DNA from: Coptodactyla brooksi
Lineage: Eukaryota > Arthropoda > Insecta > Coleoptera > Scarabaeidae
Assembly (NCBI GenBank): GCA_033557675.1
Contig: JAWQRM010000017.1
Span: 1-41,889, forward strand
Direction of reading: 5' to 3'
Length of the DNA stretch: 41,889 nucleotides
Part shown: positions 10,530 to 20,510 of the stretch, one piece after another
How the letters are laid out: each line of letters opens with the position of its first letter
How positions within the stretch are numbered: the stretch's first letter is position 1
Translations under genes and position numbers: made by a program
Notes under the pieces: generated by a model
Seen by the model: only the letters and a program-made list of their open reading frames with translations
Databases searched by the model: none
What the model was told of the DNA's origin: nothing

Positions 10530-10818
10530 CAGGATACTTGTTTGGCAATTGTTCAACGTTATCTAGAGGGTTTTTGTTCCTTATTTCGTTCTCGGATGAT
10601 GAAAAATACTCAAATGTATCAATCTCTTCTTTGGTATTCACAAATTCTATAAAATCTACTCCTTGATAATCGTTCAATTCCTCTTTTACTTCGGTTTTCG
10701 TCATCGTTATTTCTTCGTAAACTGGAGGTACATTCTTTACTTCGTTTCCACATTCCTTCACACCAGTGCATTTGGATTTGCTTTCCACTCTACAATCATC
10801 AGCCATGGTTTTGGGCAA
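10530..10818 (-). CDS. Zinc-finger gene family exon 1, copy 1 (acidic leader)
   Basis: Open frame from MPKTMADDCRV (10818; an alternative Met is at 10806) to the donor CCTG|GTAAGCG at 10530/10529. It ends in phase 1, exactly what exon 2 of the zinc-finger genes at 30.2 and 36.8 kb needs (G + AC = Asp). The peptide is acidic and rich in Glu and Val, with TKTEVKEELNDYQ, EEIDTFEYFSSSENEI and VEQLPNKYP. Copies at 19941-20106 and 40153-40230 share EFxxxKEExxTF, SSENEI, VEQLPNK and PPVYEEIT. No zinc-finger exons lie downstream within the window, so this copy either continues beyond the left edge or is orphaned. Its function is unknown. Such leaders often precede zinc-finger arrays as protein-interaction segments. 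Confidence 0.7.
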
Positions 10819-11340
10819 TTTAACGTACGGAACCTCTCTATTACAGAACCTACGTTCGGTTAAAATTAATCTTCCTCTTACAGAGAATGTAATTAATATT
10901 TCTTTTACCTAGTGCTGCCAACAATAGATTTTGAGGAGAAATGTTTTGTTTCCAAGAACCTTTTTTATATGTTTATTGATCCTACTATGTATCTACATGG
11001 AATTTACAATGGCCTTTCGTATGAAAACTGAGGTTATTCTTTTCTCTCTAGGGCGTATGATTTGGAGTTTAGACTGTTGCGCCCTTATTATACCCTTCAC
11101 CAATTTCTTCTATGTTAATAGAGCTTATTTAATATTATTACCAAACTGCCATATACTCTCCTTGAACTGGGAAGCGGCGATTATAATAGGCATCAATGCC
11201 CTTGGACCTAGGATATACAAAGATAACATATAGTAAAGGTTGAATGTAAATATTCCAAAAGTTAAGAAAGGAATATATAGAACAATAAACATTCAAAGAC
11301 CCTAAAGACACCAAAAATCCCAAATTATAATACTAAATTA
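10819..11340 (-). repeat. Upstream flank of exon-1 copy 1
   Basis: The flank resembles the regions upstream of the other two exon-1 copies. Examples are AAAATTAAT near 10862 and AGATTTTGAGGAGAAATGTT near 10926, followed by TGTTTCCAAGAACC (compare 20216 and 40378). This makes it part of a duplicated promoter-side block. The remainder to 11340 has no recognisable gene. A plus-strand open frame here (10931-11233) looks like chance translation. Confidence 0.5.
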
Positions 11341-11344
11341 TGTA

Positions 11345-12836
11345 GTTTGTTAAATAATATAGGAAACTGGTAAAGTTTCCTAGATGGTTTAATGAGGAGC
11401 TCAAAACCAATATTTTAAATTAAAAGCTTGCATATAAAAAATATCAAGTGAATTTTTCAATGATTTATCAATGATTTTTTGCTGAGCAATGTTTGCTGAA
11501 CACTTCTTTTCTGTGTGTGGTAAAGCTTCAAGTAACATAATGGAATTTCAAAATGCCCTGCAGCCAATGTGAGTATTTCAAAGATGTTCATAGGCAATAG
11601 TGACATTTCAACCAAATTAAGTTGACCTGAAAAAGGGCCTAAGTATCTGCGACGTTTTTGAAAAATTGCTCTTTCAATCTATTTAGACCACTTTGGATAT
11701 TATTCAATAAGCCACTTTCTTCTGGAATATTTCTTGATTATTGGAAAACAGTTTTTAATATTCCATTTTATAAACATTCAGGTAAACAAGATCCAATAAG
11801 TGATTTCAGACCAATAACTATTATGTCTTTAATTCCTAAAGTTTTTGAATCACCGGTGTAGAACCAGCTTAAAGGTACATATAAACAAGTTATTATTCTA
11901 AATCCGGCATGATTTTTGTCAAAAACGTTCTATTATCATCAACCATGATTGTATTGTAAAGGCACTTGAGGAAGGAAAATTTGTCGATTCGGTGTACACA
12001 GATTTTTCCAAAGCTTTTGATAGGGTAAGTCATAAACTTCTTATGGCTAAACTAGAGAATTATGGAATAAATGGAATCTTTCTTGGGTGGCTTCAATCAT
12101 ATTTGTCTGAAAGAACGCAATTTGTCAAAATCAATAGCTACTTATCTGACCCTGTAAAGATAACCTTAGGTGTCTCACAGGGTTCACACCTAGCCCGCCT
12201 ATTCTTTAATATCTTTGAGCAAAAGTTGGACTTCTCACAGCATATTAAATTAATGTACAACAAATCTCTTAAGATACTTGTGTTTGTCAAGCGAAATACT
12301 AAGGAGTTTTACAATGTTGCATACTTGAGGACACTACTCATCCTTTATCAGATCTCATTTGGAATTTTGCTCAATAGTATGGTCTCCAGCTTTTCAAATT
12401 CACATAGATTTAATAGACAGAATCCAACGTAAATTTTTAAAATATGTTGCTTTTAAGCTTACCTAACTTCATTCTAACCTCAATAATATCAATTATGATG
12501 TTGAGAATCAGATTGGTTTACAAAAATTAAATGTTAGAAGGCGAAATAGTGATATTACTTTTAAGTTGTTGCATGAACATATTGAGTTGTTTTATGTACT
12601 GTCAAAATTGAATCTTTACACACCACCATGCTTGCTTAGGACTTTTAAAACCTTTTAGTTGGAACAATACCATACTGTATATGGTAAAAATGGTTCCATT
12701 AATAGATTAATGAAAGAAGTCAATAAACTTAACTGTGATGTTTTTAATGTAACTCTAAACTTATGAACTGATGTCATCTTAGAAGGCTGAAACAATTAGT
12801 TTGTATTGGGAAGGCTCGTTGATTAATAAATAAATA
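11345..12836 (+). pseudogene. Jockey/CR1-like LINE, internally deleted RT and tail
   Basis: Starts in the linker before the RT (FPRWFNEELKTNIL at about 11375-11420), then PLWILFNKPLSSGIFLDYWK and FRPITIMSLIPKVFE (11690-11850). The palm follows as ALEEGKFVDSVYTDFSKAFD (about 11965-12020), KLENYGINGIFLGWLQSYLS and LGVSQGSHL (12050-12190). Immediately after GSHL the frame jumps to DFSQHIKLMYNKSLKILVFV, so the YADD catalytic box is deleted. The C-terminal tail continues with several stops to about 12660. The element ends with AATAAATAAATA near 12825, the usual simple tail. It is 5'-truncated and dead. Confidence 0.75.
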
Positions 12837-12856
12837 TCGTCCTAAGGTTTTTGTAT

Positions 12857-13650
12857 ACAGTGATACCTCAGATCACGAACGCCTCGAATCACGAATAAGT
12901 CGATTTATGAACACAATTTCCGAACAAATTTTGACTCGACCTGTGAACAATAGCTTGGCCCACGAACAAATAAACATGGTTTGAACTGCGAACATTGTTT
13001 ATCGTTGTTCTTAATACATTTTTCTCTTGCTTTTTGCGTTAAATTATCCCTCATTATGCTTACCAAGAAAGTGAAAAGTGTTAGTGACATTGCTGTAAAG
13101 AAGCCTAAATGCGACAATAATAATAACTAAAAGCAATGATAACTAAACATGATAATGGTGTTTGTGTTTCTGATCCTACCAAGCAGTACGACATGGCTAA
13201 ATCTATGATCTGTACTATCTTAAGGAACAAAGACACGCTAAAGCATTCTGATGTGGTTAAAGGAGTAATTATGTTAACGAAGCAAAACTCTTAAGTGTTA
13301 GAAATAGAAAAGATATTGTTATTTTGGATTAAAGAAAGGTGCCTTGCTGGAAATGGTGTTAGCAAGGTCTTAATATACGAGAAGGCTTTACCATTGCACA
13401 GTGATTTAGTACGAGCAGCACAATCACTGATTATAAGTGATACTAGTGTTAACGAATTTAAAGCAAGTAGTATCTACTTAATTCCAGAAATTTAGTTAAC
13501 GACCTGGATTTCATAGTGTTATTGGACATGGAGAGACAGCTAATTTGGCAAAAAAGCAGCAGATGCCTATGTGGAGGTATTTGTAAACTTTATCAACTCT
13601 GTCTCTTTTCAAACGACAATCCAATCTTATTTGCAGGATAACACAATGAC
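12857..13650 (+). pseudogene. Tigger/pogo (TIGD1-like) element, 5' half
   Basis: Begins at TA|CAGTGATACCTCAGATCACG (12855), the characteristic Tigger terminal repeat. The coding part reads LTKKVKSVSD (about 13058), YDMAKSMICTILRNKDTL, SDVVKGVIMLTKQNS and IEKILLFWIKERCLAGNGVS (13190-13370). This is the CENP-B-type helix-turn-helix DNA-binding region in family order. GFHSVIGHGETANLAKK follows at 13506-13560. There are several stops and frame changes, and the DDE catalytic half is missing. It sits directly after the LINE tail. Confidence 0.75.
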
Positions 13651-13724
13651 TTACTCCTCTTTCTTACTAAAATTCAAATTGTAATTCATCAAATTAGATT
13701 GTTTTCAAAATGCCATTCAATTCT

Positions 13725-13907
13725 TCATTGCAGTATTCTCTCAAATATCTGACTAATGATTGATATCAGTGAAATAAGCGTGCAACTAATACTCAACGCA
13801 AAATTTTTACGCGGTTCATTAACGAGGACAATATTAATTTGTTTCCAATTCTCTGGTATCTCTGGTTCCTTAAAAATCTCATTAAATAAGTCAAGGGAGA
13901 ATGTCAT
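13725..13907 (-). pseudogene. LINE reverse-transcriptase fragment
   Basis: Sixty codons reading LFNEIFKEPEIPENWKQINI and LISLISIISQIFERILQ match the RT stretch where family members have IPxxWK, then a KPGK motif, then RPISLL and FE(R/K)I. The proline-rich middle is degraded. Too short to place in a clade; jockey- or I-like elements have this spacing. No continuation was found on either side. Confidence 0.55.
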
Positions 13908-14825
13908 TGCTTATGAAAGCAAATAGTTTATCATTACATAAGAAATTCTATCAGTCTATTAATATGAGTAAATCCTATAAAATCCTATAGAACATCCCTA
14001 ACTTTTCTCCATACGCCACGTTTACACCTTTTGAGTTAATGTATACTAAATAATGTGGAAGATCTTCACTATTATATCTCTAATCAAATAATTTTGTTTA
14101 TCCTCTTTAGGGCCATTTCTATCAATTATAGATTTTTAGACAGAAGTGAAGCTTGTTAAAAGCCCGAAACGTGCTCAATTAAATCTAAGGACCAAAAATA
14201 ACAAGTAACCAACAAAACAAACTTACCAGAGAACAATTGTATTCAAAATTAGTTTTATGAACTCACGGAAAACCCAAATACTGTCAACTTTTCGCAACCG
14301 AACGGGAGATACACAAACTTTGAAGGTTGTCAGCTAAAAATTAAGGTACTCTGCATTAATAATTACGACATTGGTTATACAAGTTATATATCAACAACTA
14401 ATAAAGTAATCAGTTGGTTATAAATTATAACTTGAATCAATTAAACATACACTCACGTTTGATAATCCTGACTCATAGAGATGAAATTTCTGAAAGTGCT
14501 GCCAATATAACTCGCTAAAAAAATCCCAGATTTAAATCTTATTTTGAATTATTTTATTTCTCACTTGCTGTTTTATTTTCTCTGAACCTAGCCAATTTTT
14601 AATTCATTTGCGCTAATAAATTTGTGTTAGGAATTCAGACGCAAAAATGTTTATTGAAATAAGTTGACTTGCATGATCAATAAACTAGATTATCATCATT
14701 GTTGTTTGATTTATTAATCAAATTCACAATTTATCAACGTTGTTTGATTTACTATTTATTCAATGAATTATTTTCAAACTATCCAAAGAAAAGTGGCTTT
14801 GAGATATACAAGGAGAATTGGTGGA
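13908..14825. other. No gene recognised; one hammerhead-like motif
   Basis: AT-rich with no convincing coding frame. At 14138-14178 (plus) the word order GAAGCTTGTTAAAAGCCCGAAAC resembles the helix-II-plus-GAAAC block seen in Penelope-like elements, where a short stem (GCTT/AAGC here) is followed by CGAAAC. The CTGATGA half is not intact. Nothing else seen. Confidence 0.35.
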
Positions 14826-14829
14826 CCGC

Positions 14830-14872
14830 TGGATGGCTTGGCGGTAAGAGTGTCGTAGGTTCGTATTCTGCT
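14830..14872 (+). other. Possible tRNA-like A and B boxes (degenerate SINE head?)
   Basis: TGGCTTGGCGGTAAGAG (14834-14850) resembles an A box and GGTTCGTATTC (14858-14868) a B box of a polymerase III promoter. The spacing is much shorter than in a tRNA, so either a deletion has occurred or the match is chance. No full tRNA fold can be drawn. The rest of 14873-15450 shows nothing I recognise. Confidence 0.3.
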
Positions 14873-15454
14873 CAGAGGTCAGTTATTTTCTTGTTCAATA
14901 AAAAATCATTAATTACTGAATTTGTAATCTCCTATCTCTATTGAAAACTTGATTTCACTACTTTGACTCCAACAGAGAAATAAAACTTAGTGCTATAGAA
15001 AATTGACAATTGAGATGACATTTACGACAGCCATCTCTACTTCAACATACACTAACTTCTACTTTAAAATTTTTCTTGGAAATTGTCAATTATAACGGCG
15101 AAGATACATTTTAGTATGTAAAAGTGCTAAGTAATGAAAATCCGCTGCCAGAATGTCAAAAATATATAATTTTGAGGTATTTAGAATACCAAAATGCTTA
15201 GAATCTATTTTTTTAAATCTACAGAGGCCATAAGAAGCATCTCCATGTTCATAGACCGTGAAACTTTATTTCTTTTAAAAAACTTTTCTTAACCAGAATC
15301 GCCCAGAAATATATGGAATTTCTGCAAGGCTTGTATAATAGGCAATAATGTATACACTGATTACAAGCATTATAAAATAAAGTGCCTATGGTCAGGGTTT
15401 TGGAATATTATACTTCCTTAAATATTATTTTGTCCTTACATTCATTATAATTAA

Positions 15455-15695
15455 TCACTGCCTAGTGGTTTAGCACTATACCGAATGGGAAAATCGTGGG
15501 TTTCGTAGTAGAATCACACATGACTCCCAACACCAGCCCGTAACCCCCCTTACCCCACATGCCTGTGACTATCCGTTCTACCATGTGAGTGCTTAGTAAT
15601 ATTTGTGATGACCTGGGAGGATGTACATGCTAGTGCTGCTTGACATCATCCTACGCACTTATCTTTTAACTATAATCAATAAATGTTTATTTATC
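15455..15695 (+). mobile_element. tRNA-derived SINE
   Basis: The head has an A box TGCCTAGTGGTTTAGCAC (15459-15476) and a degraded B box GGGTTTCGTAGTAG (15498-15511) about 28 nt later, which fits polymerase III spacing. A unique body follows (CACATGACTCCCAACACC, CATGTGAGTGCTTAG), and the unit ends in an A/T-rich tail AATCAATAAATG near 15680. The size of about 240 bp is typical. It abuts the 3' end of the DUF4817 transposase fossil. Confidence 0.55.
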
Positions 15696-16550
15696 TTTTT
15701 TTGGCGATAAATATTGCGATCTAGGGGGCCACATAATACTGCCACTTCTGCTAATAATACGATCAGAGAAAGTATTTCTCAGAAATTCTCGCACCCTCAT
15801 CGTATTATGGGCAGCACAACTATCACATTGAAACCAAACCTTGTTAAAGTTGAGTGGAAGGTTTCGGACAGCAGGAATCACTTGGTTCTGCAATAGTTCC
15901 AACTACTTCTTGGCATTTAGGTTTCCATCAATGAAAAAGGTCCAATGATGAAATCACATAAAATATCAGTCCAGGCATTCAGCTTTTGTGGATACTGCAT
16001 TTGAGCAGCAACAGTTAGATGCTTATCTTTCTGAGCTCAATATCGCGTAACAGATGGATTGTGACGACTATGAATGGGAAAAGACGATTCATCCGAAAAT
16101 AAAATATTTCTTAAGAAATTTTCATTCTCTTTTGATTTTTCCATCATAGTTTCACAAAATTCCATTCGTCCGACATTGAGAAGCAATGGAATTTATTGCG
16201 CTTCAAAATGCTCCTGACTGTTCAAACACTCACACCAACTTTTTGGGAGGTTTGTCTGCTAGAGACAGGTTCACTGACTGTAACAAATGCAGATATCAGT
16301 TTCCCTAGCATCTCTTTCTACCTTCGATTGAGGTTGTCAAGGGTCGCGAATTTTTGAGTGGCACTAATGACAACATGTCCGACAAGATCTCTTTTCGAAC
16401 ACATTGACAATACGCAATATTATTCGATGAGATGGAATCGGCCGATTTTGAAAGCAACTGCGAATAAATTTACTTGTTCCAAAGAATTGCCGCTTAAATA
16501 CCACTTGATCATTTGAACCTTCTCGGCGGTTGTAAAAACGGACATTCTGA
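15687..16550 (-). pseudogene. IS630/mariner-like transposase with DUF4817-type N-terminus
   Basis: The start is at about 16545 (MSVFTTAEKVQMIKWYLSGN), the N-terminal helix-turn-helix recognised as DUF4817. After several frame breaks the catalytic part reads ILFSDESSFPIHSRHNPSVT (first Asp), WTDILCDFIIGPFFIDGNLN, WFQCDSCAAHNTMRVREFL (second Asp) and MWPPRSQYLSP near 15705 where WPPRSPDL is usual. The order and motifs are those of IS630-superfamily transposases abundant in insects. Multiple stops and at least four frameshifts make it dead. About 110 bp around its start codon recurs at 29735-29845. Confidence 0.8.
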
Positions 16551-16974
16551 AACTGTTGTGTGTTTCAGAATGTTCCGAATGTTTCAGAAAATTGTCGTGC
16601 GATCTTCAGGATCGCCCAAATGACCTTAACCAATTGTGGAGGAGATTGTAATATTCCTATGAGACGACCCGTAATTTCCTACACGATATATCTTCATGTG
16701 CGGCAAATTAAACAACATGTCATTCGATTGGTTTGGAGAAGAAATTGTAAAAAAAATCTTTAAGCACATTATGGTGAATAGCCATTTTACTGAAACCAAA
16801 CAGTTTCCAAGTCTATTGCAGTCCATCGATAAAAAGGACCGTTAAATGGTTACCCACGATTCTTGCTCCATTAAGTTTTTGAGAATACTTGTTGCTTACA
16901 GAAAAACTTGTCTATGTATTTTAATTAAAGTGGCTCTAAAGTCTTATAAAAAGTTTAAAAATATTATAATATAC
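16551..16974. other. 5' flank of the DUF4817 element
   Basis: Contains the direct repeat TGTTTCAGAATGTTCCGAATGTTTCAG around the start-codon side of the transposase and TTGTCGTGCGATCTTCAGG, a word shared with 29808-29826. I could not define the terminal inverted repeat on this side. No separate gene. Confidence 0.4.
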
Positions 16975-17386
16975 AGGGTATTCCATTTAAAAATCTGAAG
17001 TTGGATAGTTTTTAGAATAAACCAAACACCCTGTGTATTCGAAAAAAGTTTCAAATTCGGAAGAGTTCGATGTCATGTAACCTTTATTTGAAAAAATTTT
17101 TCTAAACAGAGCAATATCCGAGATTAAGAACCCATAATTGATAAAAATACAGGACCCATAGGACTGTATTTTTATCAATTATGTGTATAACTTGAGAACT
17201 TTTGATGTTAAGCATGTACTATCCTGATAATTTTTTACTCACAATTTTATATAGACTACAAAAATATATTTTGGTACAAAATGTTGTAAAAAAATAAAAA
17301 AAAATTTGGGTGAAGTACCTCGTAATTGGGTTAAGTACCTCGCGTAATTGTACCATACGTACAATTTTTACGAAATCCTTATTATA
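16975..17386 (-). repeat. Repeat R1, interrupted copy, right part
   Basis: Inverted relative to 9890-10245. It matches TTCTTAATCTCGG, CAGTCCTATGGG and TGAGGTACTTCACC in the same order. It ends at the TA where the maT element inserted, and its other part resumes at 18643. It contains a perfect 20-bp palindrome that is absent from the intact copy. Confidence 0.75.
17133..17183. repeat. Perfect fold-back palindrome, 20-bp arms, 11-nt loop
   Basis: Arms 17133-17152 and 17164-17183 are exact reverse complements (CATAATTGATAAAAATACAG). The homologous interval of the intact R1 copy (about 10088-10135) has one arm-like sequence but a different, non-complementary second half. Confidence 0.95.
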
Positions 17387-18642
17387 CAGGAGTTGGTGCT
17401 AGAAGTATTACCAACTTCATGCTGCTGTAGCAACCAAACGGCTAATGACAGCGTGCTCATTTTTGACAAGCGTCAGTCTGTTATGTTGTTTACAAGCCTA
17501 CGGAAGCATATCGTTTTACGTCACAGTTAAAAAAGGTTATCGATGGAATTCAAATACAACAGTGTTATTGCTTTGTATTTGGCTAGAAAATCGCAACCAA
17601 CCATTGTTAGTGAGCTACGACATTTACGTGTGCACAAAATGTTTGTGTATCAGAGTATTACATGTTACAATGATACTGATAGCATTAAAAAACGCCATGG
17701 AGGTGGACATCCAAAAACAAAAAAAAACGAGAAATGGTTCGAAAGGTGAAGGCCAGAATTCAACGTAATCCACGACACACCGCAGTTCAATTGACAAAAA
17801 ATCTCAATGTGTCTGCTTGTAGCATGGGGTGCATATTAAAAAATGAACTAGTTGAAGTCGTACAAAATACAAAAAGTGCAAGATTTAACACCTGCACAAA
17901 AGGCAGTTCGTCTAGCAAGAGCAAGAGAGTTAAAACACTTGCACATTGGCGATGAGCTTGAAAATTTTCTCTTTTCCGATAAAGACATTTCTACGGTTCA
18001 GCAATATGTAAACAAACAAAATGATCGTGTACGGTTAGAATGGAAATCAAAACCGTCAGTGATGGTTTGGGCCATGGTAACTGCCATAGGATGCTCACCA
18101 CTCGTTTTCATTGAACAGGGCGTAAAGGTAAATCAACAAGTCTACTGTAAAAAGATTTTAAACGATGCTTTGTTACCTTGGGTACGTAAACAATTCGGTA
18201 GAAACCATTGGACGTTTCAACAAGACTTGGCACCACCCCATAAAGCTCGTGAAACCCAATGTTTTTTACAACAAAAAATTCCCAGCTTCATTTCTTCACA
18301 ACAATGGCCACTATATTCCCCAGACTTAAACCCAACGGATTTTTCCATATGGTCCTTTGTGGAGGCCAAAGTATCATCTAAAAAATATGAGACGGTCAAC
18401 GCCTTAAAGATTCTTCGCCGAGAATAGGACAAAATACCATCAGGCCACATTTGTGCAGCATGTGAAGCCTTCCCGGACAAACTCGATGCTATTATATTTC
18501 GCACTAAAGGTGGCTACATCGAACAATAACATATTGTTCTTAAAATTTAAAATGTTTTTACGATATACTGTAGTTTTTAAATAAAAAAAATTGACAAAAT
18601 TACAGCATTTTTAATTGGTAACACTTCGAGCGCCGACCCCTG
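17387..18642 (+). mobile_element. maT-type mariner element, nearly full length
   Basis: TA target duplications at 17385-17386 and 18643-18644. The terminal inverted repeats are about 32 bp: left CAGGAGTTGGTGCTAGAAGT, right (inverted) CAGGGGTCGGCGCTCGAAGT, both followed by a TTACCAA block. Length 1256 bp. It is inserted in repeat R1. Confidence 0.9.
17543..18529 (+). pseudogene. maT transposase (DD37D), two frameshifts and one stop
   Basis: MEFKYNSVIALYLARKSQPT is the N-terminal helix-turn-helix. The frame shifts in an A-rich run near 17720 and again near 17860, then stays open to 18427. Catalytic blocks are FLFSDKDISTV (first Asp), HWTFQQDLAPPHKA (second Asp) and YSPDLNPTDFSIW (third Asp). 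I count 37 residues between the second and third Asp, the spacing that defines the maT clade. A TAG at 18425 (probably from TGG, since DKIPSGH follows) interrupts the last ~34 residues, which end GGYIEQ and TAA at 18527. All three Asp are present, so it died recently relative to other elements here. Confidence 0.85.
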
Positions 18643-18840
18643 TATAATAATTAGCTTGTAAGGTATCGTTTTACTCAGTCTAACATGGCAATCTAAAAAT
18701 GATACAGACGGACAGACAGACGAACAGACCAACCACCAAAAATAGCATAGATGGGCTACAAAAAGCTTAATTCGTCAAGGTCCATCAAAATCTCGACATC
18801 AATTTTGTTTGCGAATGCAATACTTTCTCTTTCTCAGCAA
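18643..18840 (-). repeat. Repeat R1, interrupted copy, left part
   Basis: Inverted relative to 9680-9880. It matches the GACAGACGGACAGACAG tract, TTCGTCAAGGTCCATCAAAA and TCTCGACATCAATTTT. With 16975-17386 it forms one R1 copy split by the maT element. Confidence 0.75.
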
Positions 18841-19930
18841 ATAATGGGCACTTTTATGCTTTCATGACAAGCTGCAGGCAAACCACACATAAAAAGAATT
18901 TCGTATGATATTAAGAAAGAAATGTGGTGCCTAACGAGGTCTTCTTCAATTTATTTGATGGAGTACTTTCAAAACTATAAGTTTTCGAACACAGGGCTCA
19001 ATTATTTTGAATCTGAAAATAGAACATAGGCAAACGCACGGAACCTAAGCAATTCGTTTGTTAACTCTATAAGTAAGAGCAAACGCCACCGAACAAACTG
19101 GATCGCCTTCGTCAAGGTTCCGTTACTAGGCAGTAAATCAAAGAATGTTTCTTAGCAGATGACCAATAATACACTTCCTTTGGTGTACTTGTACCTTTGG
19201 TAATTTTGGGGTCCATTTTATTCAATAAGTATTCAAAGACTTACAAAGCTTCTTTAAAACATTTTGTAAAAATTTTCAAGAAAAGAAGGGAGTGAGAAAG
19301 AAAAGTTAAAAAATTAGGCAGGCAGAGATATATTGCGTATAAAGAGCACTTTAATCAGAAAATAATTATGAGAAAGAAACAAGAAGTGCAAGGTCAGAAG
19401 AGGTACAATATAAGCAATTCACAGTATGATTGGAAATATAAAATGATAAAATGAGCAACCTATTTGTGCAAAGGCGAACAAGTGATACTACCACACTAAA
19501 ACAAACAAATACCAGCTCAATGCAGGTTTTGCTAACCAAGTTAGCATCATCAGGAACGATAGAAGTCAATACTAACCAACTTAAGATGCTATTGATTCTA
19601 AAAAGGCGAGGCCTAATTGCTTTAGAATGGCCAATTAGCAGGAAATTAAGCTTTTGCTTAATTTGCTTCAGCAATTCTAATTCTAATTTAGCGTAACAAT
19701 TTTGTTCTGTATATTTGTAAATTTTTTAATCTTTTCTATATTGGGAATTCAGATAACTACAAAAGATTTGCATTTTTAATCTGACTTTATCGGGATTGAC
19801 AAATAATTAGACCTTCAATGACAACAAAAAAGCTGTTACCAAAAAACATCACGTAAGAAAATTATCGAAGCCCAGAATATAGATATTTCAAAATAAATTA
19901 AAAATAAAATTGCTTACACGCGAATTGCAC
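18841..19930. other. No gene; Penelope-like tail motif near 19.5 kb
   Basis: No convincing coding region. On the minus strand at about 19560-19520 the sequence CTGATGATGCTAACTTGGTTAGC followed by AAAAC has a perfect 6-bp stem (GCTAAC/GTTAGC) after CTGATGA. This is the shape of a hammerhead core as found in Penelope-like elements, but with A where the essential G of GAAA should be. The open frames on both strands at 19366-19696 overlap this and look non-coding. Confidence 0.4.
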
Positions 19931-19940
19931 GTTCACTTAC

Positions 19941-20106
19941 CGGGATCCTTATTTGGCAATTGTTCAACGCTATCTATAGTTTCCCAGTTTTCCTTCTTTA
20001 TTTCATTTTCGGACGATAAACAACAGTCAAATGTGGGTACCTCTTCTTTTACAATCGCAAATTCCACATAATCTATTGTTTGATAATAGTAGAATTCCTC
20101 TTTATA
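19941..20106 (-). pseudogene. Zinc-finger family exon 1, copy 2 (3' half)
   Basis: From the donor CCCG|GTAAGTG (19941/19940) upstream the frame reads KEEFYYYQTIDYVEF, IVKEEVPTFDCCLSSENEI and SVEQLPNKDP, parallel to exon-1 copy 1 and in the same phase 1. Upstream of about 20106 the frame runs directly into flank sequence, so the part corresponding to MADD through TKTEV is missing and no Met begins the frame. The splice donor is still good. It is probably an orphan duplicate. Confidence 0.65.
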
Positions 20107-20510
20107 ACTCAACCTATAGTAAGCTTTTTTTAAACCTGTTTGCGTAAAATTAATTCATTTTCCTCTTGCAGAGAATAGGATTTATATTTGTCTTACATGG
20201 TACTTTTAGCGGTAGATTTTAAGGAGAAATGTTTTGTTTGCAAAAACCTTCACTATATTTTGTTTGTATACCCTATAAGAATTCACATATTCAGAATCGA
20301 AAATTTAGGTTATGTATACATATTAAAAGAATATTGTAGTGTTGCCAATCTGCTAGAATTTCCATTAGGGCATAGCGAAGCTAGTCTTTTTAGGAGTTTG
20401 TAGTAAGTTTTCAAATATTACGCTTTCTTTCATTAATGTACGCAGTTTTCGGCTTCGCTTCATTTTTGGAAAAATCTTCCTAAATTTTAAAATATTGTTA
20501 ATCGAATAAA
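20107..20510 (-). repeat. Duplicated upstream block, copy 2
   Basis: Shares long stretches with 40240-40690. Examples are AACTCAACCTATAGTAAGC, TGCGTAAAATTAATT, AGAAATGTTTTGTTTGCAAA, AATATTGTAGTGTTGCCAAT, GCTAGTCTTTTTAGGAGTTT and GTTTTCGGCTTCGCT. This is the region 5' of exon 1, so it may hold the family promoter. The copies have drifted by small indels. Confidence 0.75.

Noticed and set aside
12905..13117. Minus-strand ORF
   Set aside because: It is antisense to the Tigger 5' half, whose plus-strand motifs and terminal repeat are clear.
15459..15530. Functional tRNA gene
   Set aside because: A and B boxes are present, but the B box is altered and no acceptor or anticodon stems can be drawn; it fits a SINE head.
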